Assembly: GCA_934591845.1 (NCBI GenBank)
Contig: CAKTPO010000002.1
Location: 138,147-202,146, forward strand
Reading direction: 5' to 3'
Length of the DNA: 64,000 nucleotides
Source of the DNA: an uncultured Oscillospiraceae bacterium
Lineage (GTDB): Bacteria; Bacillota; Clostridia; Oscillospirales; Oscillospiraceae
Under the pieces are notes generated by a model. The model did no database searches. It was not told the origin of the DNA and saw nothing but the letters and a program-made list of their open reading frames with translations. Positions 1 to 8,587 of this stretch are shown here, one piece after another; the first letter of the stretch is position 1, and every line of letters starts with the position of its first letter. Both the position numbers and the translations under genes were made by a program.

Positions 1-158
1 AGGGCATTCTTCCTGCCGTGGATGGCAGCTGGCTTCACTTTGACTATGTACCCGAGGAAACCAATATCCGCACCGGTTCTGCCGATGTTACCGGCAAGCT
101 TTGTGTCATCGGCTCCAAGCTGGACGAGCAGGGCATTGCCCAACTGTTTGGGGTGTAA
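1..158 (+). CDS. CobW-family GTP-binding protein, C-terminal fragment
   Basis: The window opens inside this gene; the frame read from base 3 ends at TAA 156-158 and gives about 51 residues. The fragment (WLHFDYVPEE ... TGKLCVIGSKLD ... IAQLF) looks like the CobW C-terminal domain, the part of these P-loop metallochaperone GTPases that follows the GTPase domain. Only 3 bases separate it from the next gene, which encodes a second CobW-like GTPase, so the two are probably co-transcribed and may act on the same metal. The GTPase domain itself lies outside the window, so the assignment rests on the tail and the neighbour. Confidence 0.6.
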   Translation, partial: GILPAVDGSWLHFDYVPEETNIRTGSADVTGKLCVIGSKLDEQGIAQLFGV

Positions 159-161
159 GAC

Positions 162-1112
162 ATGGTGATGCAGCAGATCCCTGTTTACGCTTTTACAGGC
201 TTCCTGGACTCCGGAAAAACCAAGTTTATTCAGGAGACCCTGGAAGACCCCCGGTTCAATGCCGGAGAGCGGACGCTTGTTTTGATTTTTGAGGAGGGAG
301 AAGAGGAATACGACCTTTCTACCTACCCCAAGAAAAATGTCTATCTGGAAGTGCTGGACCAGCAGACGGTTTCCACGGAGGAACTGAAAGCTCTGCAGAA
401 GAAATACAAGGCAGAGCGTGTGGTGGCGGAACTCAACGGTATGCAGCAGGTCGGTGACCTGTATATGCGCTTTCCTGAAACCTGGGCCATTGCCCAGGAG
501 GTCATGTTTGCGGATGCAACCACCATTATGACCTACAACGCCAATATGCGCAACCTGGTGATGGATAAGCTGGTAGGGGCCCAGATGGTGGTATTTAACC
601 GCATGACTCCGGGTCAGGATGTGATGCCTTTCCACAAGCTGGCAAGGGCTGCCAACCGCCGCATCGATATTCTCTACGACTACACCGACGGAACGACCCA
701 GTTTGATGAAATTGAGGACCCGCTGCCCTTTGACATCAATGCCCCTGTCATAGAAGTCAAAGATGAGGACTATGCTCTGTGGTACCGGGATGTATCTGAG
801 GAACCGGAAAAGTACGATGGCAAAACCGTTCACTTTAAGGCCCAGGTGGCCATGTTGCGCCGGGACAAGAACGGAATGTTTGCCCCGGGCCGGTTCGTGA
901 TGACCTGTTGTGTCGAGGACATTCAGTTCTGCGGTATTCCCTGCCGGTACAGCGGCTCCGGTTCTTTGGAGTCCCGGTCCTGGGTCATGGTCACCGCCAA
1001 AATCAGCGCGGAGAAGCATCCCCTTTATAAGGGCGATGTAGGGCCGGTACTGACGGCCCTCAGCGTGGAGACCGGAGCGGAACCTGCGGACCCGGATGTA
1101 GCAACGTTTTAA
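162..1112 (+). CDS. CobW-like P-loop GTPase with YcgQ-like C-terminal domain
   Basis: 316 residues. The N-terminus has a Walker A motif (GFLDSGKT, residues 13-20) in a CobW/G3E-type GTPase fold, but the CxCC metal-binding motif that usually follows in CobW proteins is absent. From about residue 205 the protein changes to a domain resembling the C-terminal half of YcgQ/TIGR03943 proteins (WYRDVSEEPEKYDGKTV, RFVMTCCVEDIQFCGIPC), with a Cys cluster that could bind metal. Family knowledge suggests a role in metal delivery or in a YcgR/YcgQ permease complex; the substrate is unknown. The first ATG follows a GGGGTG ribosome site that overlaps the end of the upstream GTPase gene. Confidence 0.65.
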   Translation: MVMQQIPVYAFTGFLDSGKTKFIQETLEDPRFNAGERTLVLIFEEGEEEYDLSTYPKKNVYLEVLDQQTVSTEELKALQKKYKAERVVAELNGMQQVGDLYMRFPETWAIAQEVMFADATTIMTYNANMRNLVMDKLVGAQMVVFNRMTPGQDVMPFHKLARAANRRIDILYDYTDGTTQFDEIEDPLPFDINAPVIEVKDEDYALWYRDVSEEPEKYDGKTVHFKAQVAMLRRDKNGMFAPGRFVMTCCVEDIQFCGIPCRYSGSGSLESRSWVMVTAKISAEKHPLYKGDVGPVLTALSVETGAEPADPDVATF

Positions 1113-1163
1113 AGGAGCGGCCCGAAGACCGCTCCTCAAAGCGTTTTGGAAAGGAGGTAGCCT

Positions 1164-2426
1164 ATGTATCAGCCCTTGGCAGACCTGCTGCGGCCAGAAA
1201 CCCTGGATGATGTGGTGGGGCAGGAGCATATACTGGCAAAGGGTGCGGTGCTGCGCCGACTGATTGAATCCGGTAAAATCCCCAATATGGTATTTTACGG
1301 ACCCAGCGGTACCGGGAAGACCACCGTTGCCAATATCATCGCCAAGCAAACCAATAGGACATTGTATAAGCTGAACGCCACCACCGCCTCTACCGCGGAT
1401 ATTCGGGAAATCACCGCGCAGTTGGATACCTTTATGGCACCCAATGGAGTGCTGCTGTACCTGGATGAGATCCAGTCCTTTAACAAAAAACAGCAGCAAT
1501 CCTTGCTGGAGTACATCGAAAACGGCAAAATCACCCTGATTGCCTCCACTACGGAAAATCCCTATTTCTATGTTTTTAACGCCATTCTCAGCCGGTCTAC
1601 AGTGTTTGAGTTTAAGCAGATCAGCCCGGAAGCGGCATTGAAAGCAGTCCTTCGGGCGGTTGACTTTATGGAAAAGCGCACGGGCCTTACCGCCAAACCC
1701 CAGGAGGGCGTTCTCAAGTATATCGCGGGAGCCAGCGGCGGGGATTTGCGAAAATCCATGAATGCCATTGAGGTTTTGTTTTCTGCCGCAGTTCCCCAGG
1801 GAACGGAGTTGCCTTTGACCATGGAGGATGCCGTGGCGGTGACCCAGAAAAGTGCCATGCGGGCAGACCGGGACGGGGATAACTATTTTGACCTCCTTTC
1901 CGCTCTGCAAAAGTCTATCCGTGGGTCAGACCCGGATGCGGCCTGCCTTTATCTGGCCCGGCTGCTGGAAGCGGGGCAATTGCAGTCCGCATGCCGAAGG
2001 CTCATGGTCATAGCGGCAGAGGATGTGGGCCTTGCTTATCCTATGATCATTCCCATTGTGAAGTCCTGCGTGGATATGGCCCTGATGCTGGGCATGCCGG
2101 AGGCCCGCATTCCCTTGGGAGATGCCGCAGTCCTGATGGCTACCTCGCCAAAATCCAACTCCGGCCACATTGCCTTGGATGCGGCTCTTGCGGATGTGCA
2201 GAAAGGACTGGGTGGCAGCTTCCCCCGGCACCTGCAAAATGTACACGCCGATACCTTTACACAGGAGCGGTCCCAGGGGTATCTATACCCCCACGATTAT
2301 CCCAACCATTGGGTGGCCCAGCAGTATCTGCCGGATGACCTGGTGGGAACCCACTACTATACCTATGGGCCAAACAAATTGGAACAGGCAGCAAAACAGT
2401 ATTGGGATGCCATCAAAAAGGAGTGA
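1164..2426 (+). CDS. rarA: Replication-associated recombination protein A (RarA/MgsA), AAA+ ATPase
   Basis: 420 residues, normal for the family. RarA is a clamp-loader-like AAA+ ATPase acting at stalled replication forks and single-strand gaps. Visible are Walker A GPSGTGKT (about residues 46-53), Walker B LYLDEIQ, sensor-1 STTENP, the arginine-finger region LSRSTVFEF, and the C-terminal tetramerisation region ending in GPNKLEQAAKQYW. A strong AAAGGAGG site lies about 10 bases before the ATG. A short GC-rich inverted repeat (1114-1136) sits between this gene and the GTPase gene but has no T-run. The next gene starts 6 bases downstream. Confidence 0.95.
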   Translation: MYQPLADLLRPETLDDVVGQEHILAKGAVLRRLIESGKIPNMVFYGPSGTGKTTVANIIAKQTNRTLYKLNATTASTADIREITAQLDTFMAPNGVLLYLDEIQSFNKKQQQSLLEYIENGKITLIASTTENPYFYVFNAILSRSTVFEFKQISPEAALKAVLRAVDFMEKRTGLTAKPQEGVLKYIAGASGGDLRKSMNAIEVLFSAAVPQGTELPLTMEDAVAVTQKSAMRADRDGDNYFDLLSALQKSIRGSDPDAACLYLARLLEAGQLQSACRRLMVIAAEDVGLAYPMIIPIVKSCVDMALMLGMPEARIPLGDAAVLMATSPKSNSGHIALDAALADVQKGLGGSFPRHLQNVHADTFTQERSQGYLYPHDYPNHWVAQQYLPDDLVGTHYYTYGPNKLEQAAKQYWDAIKKE

Positions 2427-2431
2427 GGGAT

Positions 2432-2617
2432 ATGGATATTCAGGTAAACGATATTCTGACCATGAAAAAAGCCCACCCTTGCGGGGAAAAAAGATGGGTG
2501 GTTCTGCGTACCGGTGCGGATTTTCGGCTGAAATGTTTGGGCTGCGGCCATGAACTGATGACACCTCGTTTTAAGGCGGAAAAGAACATCAAGTCTGTGG
2601 AACGTCCGGAAGCATAA
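2432..2617 (+). CDS. DUF951 family small protein
   Basis: 61 residues starting at the ATG behind AAGGAGTG; a longer frame runs further upstream but lies inside rarA. The sequence (DILTMKKAHPCG, WVVLRTGADFRLKCLGCG, ERPEA) matches the DUF951 family, small conserved Firmicute proteins with a CxxC and a DNA-binding-like appearance but no settled function. It is probably translated with rarA. A strong hairpin terminator follows at 2637-2675. Confidence 0.85.
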   Translation: MDIQVNDILTMKKAHPCGEKRWVVLRTGADFRLKCLGCGHELMTPRFKAEKNIKSVERPEA

Positions 2618-2636
2618 AAAAGTATACAGTTATGAG

Positions 2637-2675
2637 AAGGCGGTAGACTGCAACGGGTGCAGGCTGCCGCCTTTT
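2637..2675 (+). terminator. Rho-independent terminator after the rarA/DUF951 genes
   Basis: An inverted repeat with GGCGGTAG and CTGCCGCC arms ends in CTTTT. It closes the first gene group. The 160 bases from here to spoIIGA hold no gene. Confidence 0.75.
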
Positions 2676-2839
2676 GTATCATCCCCACCCCTTTCTACCA
2701 AAGCGGGAAGTTGAGGCCGGAACTTGCGTGGAAACAGCTGTGTGGCTCCGACGGCATTCTTTCCGGGCGGCTTATATAATGGCATCCAGGAGGCAAATGG
2801 AGGGCTGTTACTGAGGGCGATGGCCGGGAGGATGAGGGA

Positions 2840-3604
2840 ATGTATCTGGATCTTGTGATGCTGCTGAACTTTGCCGTGGACTACCTTCTGCTCTTTGCAA
2901 CCGCCCGGCTTTCCGGGTTAGAGCCCAGCCAGAAGCGCATTTTGAGTGCAGCGGTGCTGGGGGCGGTATATAGCGGAGGGTGTCTGGTGCCTGGATTTGC
3001 TTTTTTAGGCGGGATTTTCTGGCGGGTGGTGTTTCTGGCCCTTTTGGGGATACTGGCCTTTGGGTGGCGGGAAAGTGCCAAGCGGCAGATGGGGGTGTTT
3101 TTGCTGCTGAGCCTGTCACTGGGTGGCATGGCAGAACTGGCAGGACGTGCTGGCCCGGGAAAGCTACTGCTGTGTGCAGGGCTTTTGTGGTTGGCATGCA
3201 CACTATTGCTTCGGGGCAGCCTTTCTGCCCGGCGTTTGGTGTCGCTAGACATTATGGAAAATGGGGTCACGCTGCATCTGACAGCCCTGAGAGATACGGG
3301 AAATACACTGCGGGATCCAATCACTGGCGAGCAGGTGCTGGTGATCGGTCAGGAAGACTGTCAGCGTATCACAGGGCTGACCCGGCAGGAACTGGAAGCA
3401 CCCCTGGATACGCTGACAAAACCGCCCATCGGGGGATTGCGGCTGATTCCCTACAGAAATGTGGGCGCCCAGGCAGGGATGCTTCTGGGGATGCGCATTC
3501 AGGATGTCTTTTTAGGGGGCAGGCGGCAGCCGTCCATCGTAGCCTTTGCCCCCGGCAGGGTAGGGGGAGCAGATTATCAGGCATTGGCAGGAGGTAGCTT
3601 ATGA
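2840..3604 (+). CDS. spoIIGA: Sigma-E processing peptidase SpoIIGA
   Basis: 254 residues. This membrane aspartic protease removes the pro-sequence of sigma-E in the mother cell after asymmetric division. The N-terminal half has about five hydrophobic membrane segments; the C-terminal half carries the aspartyl protease motif ALRDTGNTLRDP (Asp-Thr-Gly) at about residues 150-161. The ATG is preceded by GGGAGG with 8-base spacing. Its stop overlaps the sigE start (ATGA). A TATAAT at 2775-2780 could be the promoter -10, with no good -35 at normal spacing; that is typical of Spo0A-dependent spoIIG promoters, but no clear Spo0A box was found. Confidence 0.95.
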   Translation: MYLDLVMLLNFAVDYLLLFATARLSGLEPSQKRILSAAVLGAVYSGGCLVPGFAFLGGIFWRVVFLALLGILAFGWRESAKRQMGVFLLLSLSLGGMAELAGRAGPGKLLLCAGLLWLACTLLLRGSLSARRLVSLDIMENGVTLHLTALRDTGNTLRDPITGEQVLVIGQEDCQRITGLTRQELEAPLDTLTKPPIGGLRLIPYRNVGAQAGMLLGMRIQDVFLGGRRQPSIVAFAPGRVGGADYQALAGGSL

Positions 3605-4305
3605 TGTTTTGGCAGCGGATCGCAGAGTGGCTCTGGGAAAAAGAACAGGTACTTTACTACATTGGCGGCAGTGACATTCTTCCTGCTCCACTGAAAGGGG
3701 AAGCAGAGCGGACGGCCATTGAGGGACTGGCCAGGGGAGAGGAGGCGGCCAGACAGACCTTGGTGGAACACAATCTTCGTCTGGTCGTGTATATTGCCCG
3801 GCGCTTTGATGGCGGCAGCACCAATTTGGAGGATCTGATCTCCATTGGAACCATCGGCCTGATGAAGGCCATCAGCACCTACCGGATGGATAAAAACATC
3901 AAGCTGGCCACCTATGCTTCCAGGTGTATTGAAAACGAGATTTTGATGCACATGCGCAAAATCTCCAACCAAAAGGCAGAGGTTTCTCTGGACGAGCCCA
4001 TCAATCTGGATGGGGAAGGGAATGAGCTGCTGCTGTCAGATATTTTGGGAACCGGGGAGGAGGATATTCTGGCGCCTTTGGAGGCGGCGGCAGACCTGGC
4101 AATGCTGCGGCAGTCTTTATCGGAACTGTCGGCAAGGGAGCGGGAGATCGTGGATATGCGCTATGGACTGGGAGGCGGGCAGGAGCTGACCCAGAAAGAA
4201 GTGGCGGCACGGTTGGGTATCTCTCAATCCTATATATCCAGACTGGAAAAAAGAATTATGGGCAAGCTTCGCAAGGCTTTCCTCAAGCAAATGAGCTGTG
4301 CATAG
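3601..4305 (+). CDS. sigE: RNA polymerase sporulation sigma factor SigE precursor
   Basis: 234 residues. SigE directs early mother-cell transcription. Region 2 (LRLVVYIARRF, DLISIGTIGLMKAI, KLATYASRCIENEILM) and region 4 (LSAREREIVDMRYGLG, ISQSYISRLEKR) are complete. The pro-sequence ahead of the YYIGG cleavage region is only about 18 residues, shorter than the 27 or so of Bacillus pro-sigma-E. Two adjacent ATGs (3601, 3604) are possible starts. It overlaps spoIIGA, as expected for substrate and protease. sigG, the common next gene, is absent; a 257-base gap leads to rex. Confidence 0.95.
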   Translation: MMFWQRIAEWLWEKEQVLYYIGGSDILPAPLKGEAERTAIEGLARGEEAARQTLVEHNLRLVVYIARRFDGGSTNLEDLISIGTIGLMKAISTYRMDKNIKLATYASRCIENEILMHMRKISNQKAEVSLDEPINLDGEGNELLLSDILGTGEEDILAPLEAAADLAMLRQSLSELSAREREIVDMRYGLGGGQELTQKEVAARLGISQSYISRLEKRIMGKLRKAFLKQMSCA

Positions 4306-4476
4306 AGAAACGCAGGATCGATCATTGGGTTGAAAAACGGGAAATACATTGGGCATTCCTCTGCGTTTCATCCTTTGCTGGGAAAATAAACGCTGGAGGC
4401 CAGCCATTGACGATTGAATCGGAGACTCCTTAAGAAAGCTTTATGATTCTATCAAAAAATTTTATAGCCAAGCCGC

Positions 4477-4505
4477 TTGTAAATCCTTATGGAAGATGAT
4501 ATAAT
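4477..4505 (+). promoter_or_regulatory. Promoter of rex
   Basis: TTGTAA (4477-4482), a 17-base spacer and TATAAT (4500-4505) form a good housekeeping promoter. Transcription should begin near 4512, at the first copy of a tandem repeat. Confidence 0.75.
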
Positions 4506-4511
4506 CCCTGT

Positions 4512-4542
4512 AAAAATATATCGATAGAAAAATATATCGATA
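4512..4542 (+). repeat. Tandem 15-base repeat in the rex leader
   Basis: AAAAATATATCGATA occurs at 4512-4526 and again, identical, at 4528-4542, a period of 16. Each copy contains the palindrome TATCGATA. The pair sits at the predicted transcription start of rex, so it could be an operator. It does not match the usual Rex box (TTGTNNAN...). Confidence 0.6.
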
Positions 4543-4562
4543 CACGAGGAGCGAAGAACGAA

Positions 4563-5207
4563 ATGGAACGTGATGTTAAGGTTTCTAAGGCGGTTTTGAA
4601 ACGGCTTCCGGGGTATCTTGCTTATCTGAAAAGTCTGCCGGATACGGCACCCGCCAATATTTCCGCCACTGCCTTGGCCAACGCTCTGGATATGGGCGAG
4701 GTTCAGGTCCGAAAGGATCTGGCCATTGTATCCGACGGTGGCCGTCCCAAGGTGGGCTATCAAAGAGAAGCACTCATTGATGACATCGAGCAGTTTCTGG
4801 GCTATGACAACTCCACAGATGCGGTGCTGATTGGTGCCGGTAAACTGGGCCTTGCATTGATGGCCTATTCCGGGTTTGAGGCCTACGGCCTGAATATCCA
4901 GGCTGCCTTTGATGTGAAGCCTCCCATGGAAAAAACAGAGGACGGTCAGCCTATTTATCCCATTTCCAAATTGGAGCATTACTGCAAGCTTCACAAGGTC
5001 TTAATGGGAATCATTACGGTTCCAGCCAGTGCGGCCCAGGAAGTGGCAGACCAGCTGATCGCCGGAGGGGTCAAGGCAATTTGGAACTTTGCCCCCACCC
5101 ATCTGGATGTGCCACCCAATATTCTGGTGCAGAATGAGAATATGGCAACTTCTTTGGCGGTTCTGTCCGTACATCTGCGTGCGGCTATGAAGGACGAAAA
5201 AAAGTGA
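4563..5207 (+). CDS. rex: Redox-sensing transcriptional repressor Rex
   Basis: 214 residues, full length. Rex represses fermentation and anaerobic respiration genes and releases DNA when NADH binds. The N-terminal winged helix covers about residues 1-80 (ALDMGEVQVRKDLA is the recognition helix); the Rossmann domain follows with VLIGAGKLGLALMAY as the dinucleotide loop. ATG 4563 follows CGAGGAGC. It has its own promoter and an unusual repeated leader, and ends at a bidirectional terminator shared with glnS. Confidence 0.93.
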   Translation: MERDVKVSKAVLKRLPGYLAYLKSLPDTAPANISATALANALDMGEVQVRKDLAIVSDGGRPKVGYQREALIDDIEQFLGYDNSTDAVLIGAGKLGLALMAYSGFEAYGLNIQAAFDVKPPMEKTEDGQPIYPISKLEHYCKLHKVLMGIITVPASAAQEVADQLIAGGVKAIWNFAPTHLDVPPNILVQNENMATSLAVLSVHLRAAMKDEKK

Positions 5208-5225
5208 CCCAAGCAGAAAGCATAT

Positions 5226-5266
5226 AAAAAGGACCTGAGCGGATCAACTCTGCTCAGGTCCTTTTT
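5226..5266. terminator. Bidirectional terminator between rex and glnS
   Basis: Arms AAAAAGGACCTGAGC and GCTCAGGTCCTTTTT form a perfect 15-base stem with a T-run on both strands, serving the two convergent genes. Confidence 0.92.
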
Positions 5267-5282
5267 GAAGTTCACGGTTTGA

Positions 5283-6962
5283 TCACTTACCGGGCTTGAA
5301 GCTGTCCTTCAGGCTGACGGAGCGATTGAATACCAAGTGGTCAGGAGTGGAGTCCTTGCTGTCGGGGCAGAAGTAGCCCAAACGCATGAACTGATAGCTT
5401 TCCGGGGCCTTGGCATCTTTCAAAGAAGCTTCTGCCTTGCAGCCCTGAAGCACTTCCAGAGAATGGGGATTCAGGCAGGCCAGGAAGTCTTTACCGGCGG
5501 CATCGGGGTCGGGATCGTCAAAGAGGTTGGAATACTGCCGAACCTCTGCCTCTACGCAGTTGTTGGCATCCACCCAATGGATGGTAGCACCCTTGATTTT
5601 CCGGCCGTCAGCGGGGTCGCCACCCTTGCTCTCCGGGTCGTAGGTGGCCAGGACTTCGGTCACGTTACCGTCTTCATCGGTAACACAGCCGGTACACTGG
5701 ATCACATAAGCACCCTTCAGACGGCACTCCGGTCCGTTGGGGTACAGGCGCTTGTATTTGGGAATGGGCTGGGCCAGGAAATCGTCTGCTTCGATCCAAA
5801 GGTCTCTGGAGAAGGTGATTTCACGGGAACCGGCCTCTGGGTCATTGGGATTGTTCTCCACCAGGAAGGTTTCACTCTGGCCCTGGGGATAATTGGTAAT
5901 GGTGAGCTTGACGGGCTTCAGGACGGTCATCACCCGTTTGGCGGTCTCGTTCAAATCCTCCCGCAGGCAGTGCTCCAGGAATGCAAACTCAATGGTGTTG
6001 GGGGACTTGGCCACGCCCACCCGGTCACAGAAATTGCGGATAGAGGTGGGTGTGTAGCCCCGGCGGCGCAGACCGCAGAGGGTGGGCATCCGGGGGTCAT
6101 CCCAGCCGGATACATAGCCGTTTTCCACCAGGGCCCGGAGTTTCCGCTTGGAGAGCACCGTGTGGTCGATGCCCAGTCGGGCAAACTCGATCTGCCGGGG
6201 GTGGCTGGGGACGGAAACATGTTCGGTGACCCAGTTGTACAGGGGCCGGTGGTTTTCAAATTCCAGAGAACACAGGGAGTGGGTGATTCCCTCCAAAGCG
6301 TCTTGAATGGGATGGGCAAAATCGTACATGGGGTAGATGCACCATTTGTCACCCTGACGGTGGTGGTGCATATGCCGGATCCGGTAAATAACGGGGTCAC
6401 GCATATTGAAGTTGCCGGAGGCCAGGTCAATTTTGGCCCGGAGGGTATACTTGTTGTCCTCAAACTCTCCGGCCCGCATACGGGCAAACAAATCCAGGCT
6501 TTCCTCAATAGGGCGGTCCCGGTAGGGGGAGATAGCGGGGGTATTCAGGTCGCCACGGTATTCCTTGAACTGCTCCGGGGTCAGCTCGCAGACGTAGGCG
6601 AGGCCCTTTTTGATTAGCTCAACGGCAAATTCATAGTCCTTTTCAAAGTAATCGGAGCCGTAGAAGAACCGATCACCCCAGTCAAAACCAAGCCAGTGAA
6701 TATCCTCCTGAATGGCCTCAACGAACTCCACGTCCTCTTTGGTGGGGTTTGTATCGTCCATACGCAGGTTGCAGATGCCGCCGAATTTCTCGGCGGTACC
6801 AAAGTCAATGATCAGGGCCTTGCAGTGGCCGATGTGCAGATAACCGTTGGGTTCCGGCGGAAAACGGGTGTGAACGGTTTTTCCGGCAAACTGCCCGCCG
6901 GGGGCAATGTCTTCTTCAATAAAGGCATGAATGAAATTCTTACTTTCCGTGATTTCAGCCAT
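5283..6962 (-). CDS. glnS: Glutamine--tRNA ligase (GlnRS)
   Basis: 559 residues, normal for bacterial GlnRS. It charges tRNA-Gln directly with glutamine. The class I signatures are HIGH (in GYLHIGHCKAL, about residue 45) and VLSKRKL as the KMSKS loop; the catalytic core is followed by the anticodon-binding beta barrels. Many Firmicutes lack GlnRS and use GatCAB instead, so this gene reflects the patchy and probably transferred distribution of GlnRS in Clostridia. It is monocistronic, with its own promoter and terminator. The start follows AGAGGAAG. Confidence 0.95.
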   Translation of the reverse strand: MAEITESKNFIHAFIEEDIAPGGQFAGKTVHTRFPPEPNGYLHIGHCKALIIDFGTAEKFGGICNLRMDDTNPTKEDVEFVEAIQEDIHWLGFDWGDRFFYGSDYFEKDYEFAVELIKKGLAYVCELTPEQFKEYRGDLNTPAISPYRDRPIEESLDLFARMRAGEFEDNKYTLRAKIDLASGNFNMRDPVIYRIRHMHHHRQGDKWCIYPMYDFAHPIQDALEGITHSLCSLEFENHRPLYNWVTEHVSVPSHPRQIEFARLGIDHTVLSKRKLRALVENGYVSGWDDPRMPTLCGLRRRGYTPTSIRNFCDRVGVAKSPNTIEFAFLEHCLREDLNETAKRVMTVLKPVKLTITNYPQGQSETFLVENNPNDPEAGSREITFSRDLWIEADDFLAQPIPKYKRLYPNGPECRLKGAYVIQCTGCVTDEDGNVTEVLATYDPESKGGDPADGRKIKGATIHWVDANNCVEAEVRQYSNLFDDPDPDAAGKDFLACLNPHSLEVLQGCKAEASLKDAKAPESYQFMRLGYFCPDSKDSTPDHLVFNRSVSLKDSFKPGK

Positions 6963-7002
6963 ATGGAAACTTCCTCTCTAAGCGTTGTTTCAATAATGAG
7001 GT

Positions 7003-7031
7003 ATTATAACCCATTCCCCCTTTAATTGCAA
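7003..7031 (-). promoter_or_regulatory. Promoter of glnS
   Basis: On the minus strand TTGCAA (7026-7031), a 17-base spacer and TATAAT (7003-7008) precede glnS. The glnS and pyrH promoters are back to back in a 228-base gap that holds nothing else recognisable. Confidence 0.7.
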
Positions 7032-7101
7032 TCAAAATTTATATGCTGTCCGGGAAATTGGTAGGGTTTGTGAAATAATTACGAATTCTTAAATTTAGTG
7101 G

Positions 7102-7130
7102 TTGTCAATTTGCCATTTGTACGCTAAAAT
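7102..7130 (+). promoter_or_regulatory. Promoter of the pyrH-polC operon
   Basis: TTGTCA (7102-7107), a 17-base spacer and TAAAAT (7125-7130) lie about 60 bases before the pyrH start. No other strong promoter was seen before polC. Confidence 0.7.
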
Positions 7131-7190
7131 AGAGTCGATGCCATGCGGGGCTGAGGGTGCCCCCGTGGGAAAGAGAAGGAGTGATACGAT

Positions 7191-7910
7191 TTGTCTCAAA
7201 TCAAGTACAAACGAATTCTGCTGAAGCTCAGCGGTGAGGCCCTGGCCGGTGACCAGCATCGGGGCCTTGATTATAGTGTGATCCATCCGGTGTGCGAAGC
7301 CATCAAGGAGTGCCATGAACAGGGTGTCCAGATCGGTCTTGTGATCGGCGGCGGCAACTTCTGGCGTGGCGTGAAAGACGGTGCAGACAAAATGCAGCGC
7401 TCTCACGGCGATGCCATGGGGATGCTGGCAACGGTTATGAACTGCATTGCCATGGCAGATGCCTTGGAGCAGCACGGTGTTCCTGCCCGAGTGCTCAGTG
7501 CTGTGGAGATGAACAAGTTTGCGGAGTATTTTACCCGGGATACAGCAGACCGTTACCTCAATGAGGGAAAGGTTGTCCTGTTTGCCGCAGGCACAGGCAA
7601 TCCTTATTTCTCCACCGATACCGGCGCAGTGCTCCGGGGTGTTGAAATTGAGGCCGATGCCATTCTCATGGCCAAGAACGTGGACGGCATTTACTCTGCC
7701 GACCCCAATGTGGATTCCACTGCCGTAAAGTTTGATGAGCTGACTTATGATGAGGTCCTGGCCCGTCATCTGAAAGCAACGGATACTACCGCAATGACCC
7801 TGGCAATGGACAACCATATGACTCTGGTTTGCTTTGCCCTGGCAGATCCCAGCAATATCCTCCGTGTTGTAAGCGGAGAGAAAATTGGAACCATCGTAAA
7901 GGAGGACTAA
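7191..7910 (+). CDS. pyrH: UMP kinase
   Basis: 239 residues. It phosphorylates UMP to UDP using ATP. The amino-acid-kinase fold is evident: KRILLKLSGEAL at the N-terminus, IGGGNFWRG, and the nucleotide-binding AGTGNPYFSTDT. The start codon is TTG at 7191, set by AGAAGGAGTGAT with good spacing and no ATG nearby. It is the first gene of the long operon and is followed by frr after 3 bases, an order common to many bacteria. Confidence 0.95.
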   Translation: MSQIKYKRILLKLSGEALAGDQHRGLDYSVIHPVCEAIKECHEQGVQIGLVIGGGNFWRGVKDGADKMQRSHGDAMGMLATVMNCIAMADALEQHGVPARVLSAVEMNKFAEYFTRDTADRYLNEGKVVLFAAGTGNPYFSTDTGAVLRGVEIEADAILMAKNVDGIYSADPNVDSTAVKFDELTYDEVLARHLKATDTTAMTLAMDNHMTLVCFALADPSNILRVVSGEKIGTIVKED

Positions 7911-7913
7911 TCA

Positions 7914-8468
7914 ATGAGCGTAGATTTCAGTGAATTTTCCAGAAAAATGGACCGGACCCTGGAGCATTTGGGGGAGGACTTTGATGCCGTTCGAGCCGGA
8001 CGTGCCAACCCGAAGGTTCTGGACCGCATCAGCGTAGAATACTATGGCAGTGAGACCCCTCTGAATGGTGTTGCCACCATTTCCTCTCCGGATGCCAGAA
8101 CCCTGGTGATCACCCCCTGGGATACCAAAATGCTCAAAGAGATACAGAAGGCTATTCAGGTCTCTGATCTGGGTATCAACCCCCAGAATGACGGCCGGGT
8201 CATCCGTCTGGTGTTCCCCCAGCTGACGGAGGAACGCCGTAAAGATCTGTCCAAGCAGGTCAAACGCTATGCTGAGGACGCAAAGGTCGCCATGCGGAAT
8301 ATTCGCCGGGATGGCATGGACTACGTGAAGAAGCTGAAAAAGAACAGCGAGATCACAGAGGATGACCAGAAGAAGGCAGAGAAGGATCTGCAGGATATGC
8401 TGGATAAGTATATCAAGAAGGTCGATGCCGCTCTGGCTGCCAAGGACAAGGAACTGATGTCCATTTGA
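7914..8468 (+). CDS. frr: Ribosome recycling factor
   Basis: 184 residues, full length. With EF-G it splits post-termination ribosomes. Family signatures include the N-terminal helix of the three-helix bundle, the AGRANP motif, and PLTEERRKDL with a long charged C-terminal helix. AAAGGAGG precedes the ATG. A 119-base spacer before uppS carries two GC-rich inverted repeats (around 8478-8507 and 8521-8541) without T-runs. Confidence 0.96.
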   Translation: MSVDFSEFSRKMDRTLEHLGEDFDAVRAGRANPKVLDRISVEYYGSETPLNGVATISSPDARTLVITPWDTKMLKEIQKAIQVSDLGINPQNDGRVIRLVFPQLTEERRKDLSKQVKRYAEDAKVAMRNIRRDGMDYVKKLKKNSEITEDDQKKAEKDLQDMLDKYIKKVDAALAAKDKELMSI

Positions 8469-8587
8469 TTTATCAGCCGCGGGCCGGTCCTTTGGCACCG
8501 GCTCGCGGAAAACAATACTACGGGGCTTTTAGAAGGCTCCCCAAAATTGAACGGACCTTACGGATCCGGTGAGAAAGAGGTGCTTGC

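Noticed and set aside
4512..4542. Tandem repeats considered as a CRISPR remnant.
   Set aside because: Only two 15-base copies with a one-base gap; no spacers and no cas genes.
5337..6617. A 426-codon open frame on the plus strand.
   Set aside because: It is antisense to glnS and shows no recognisable domain.
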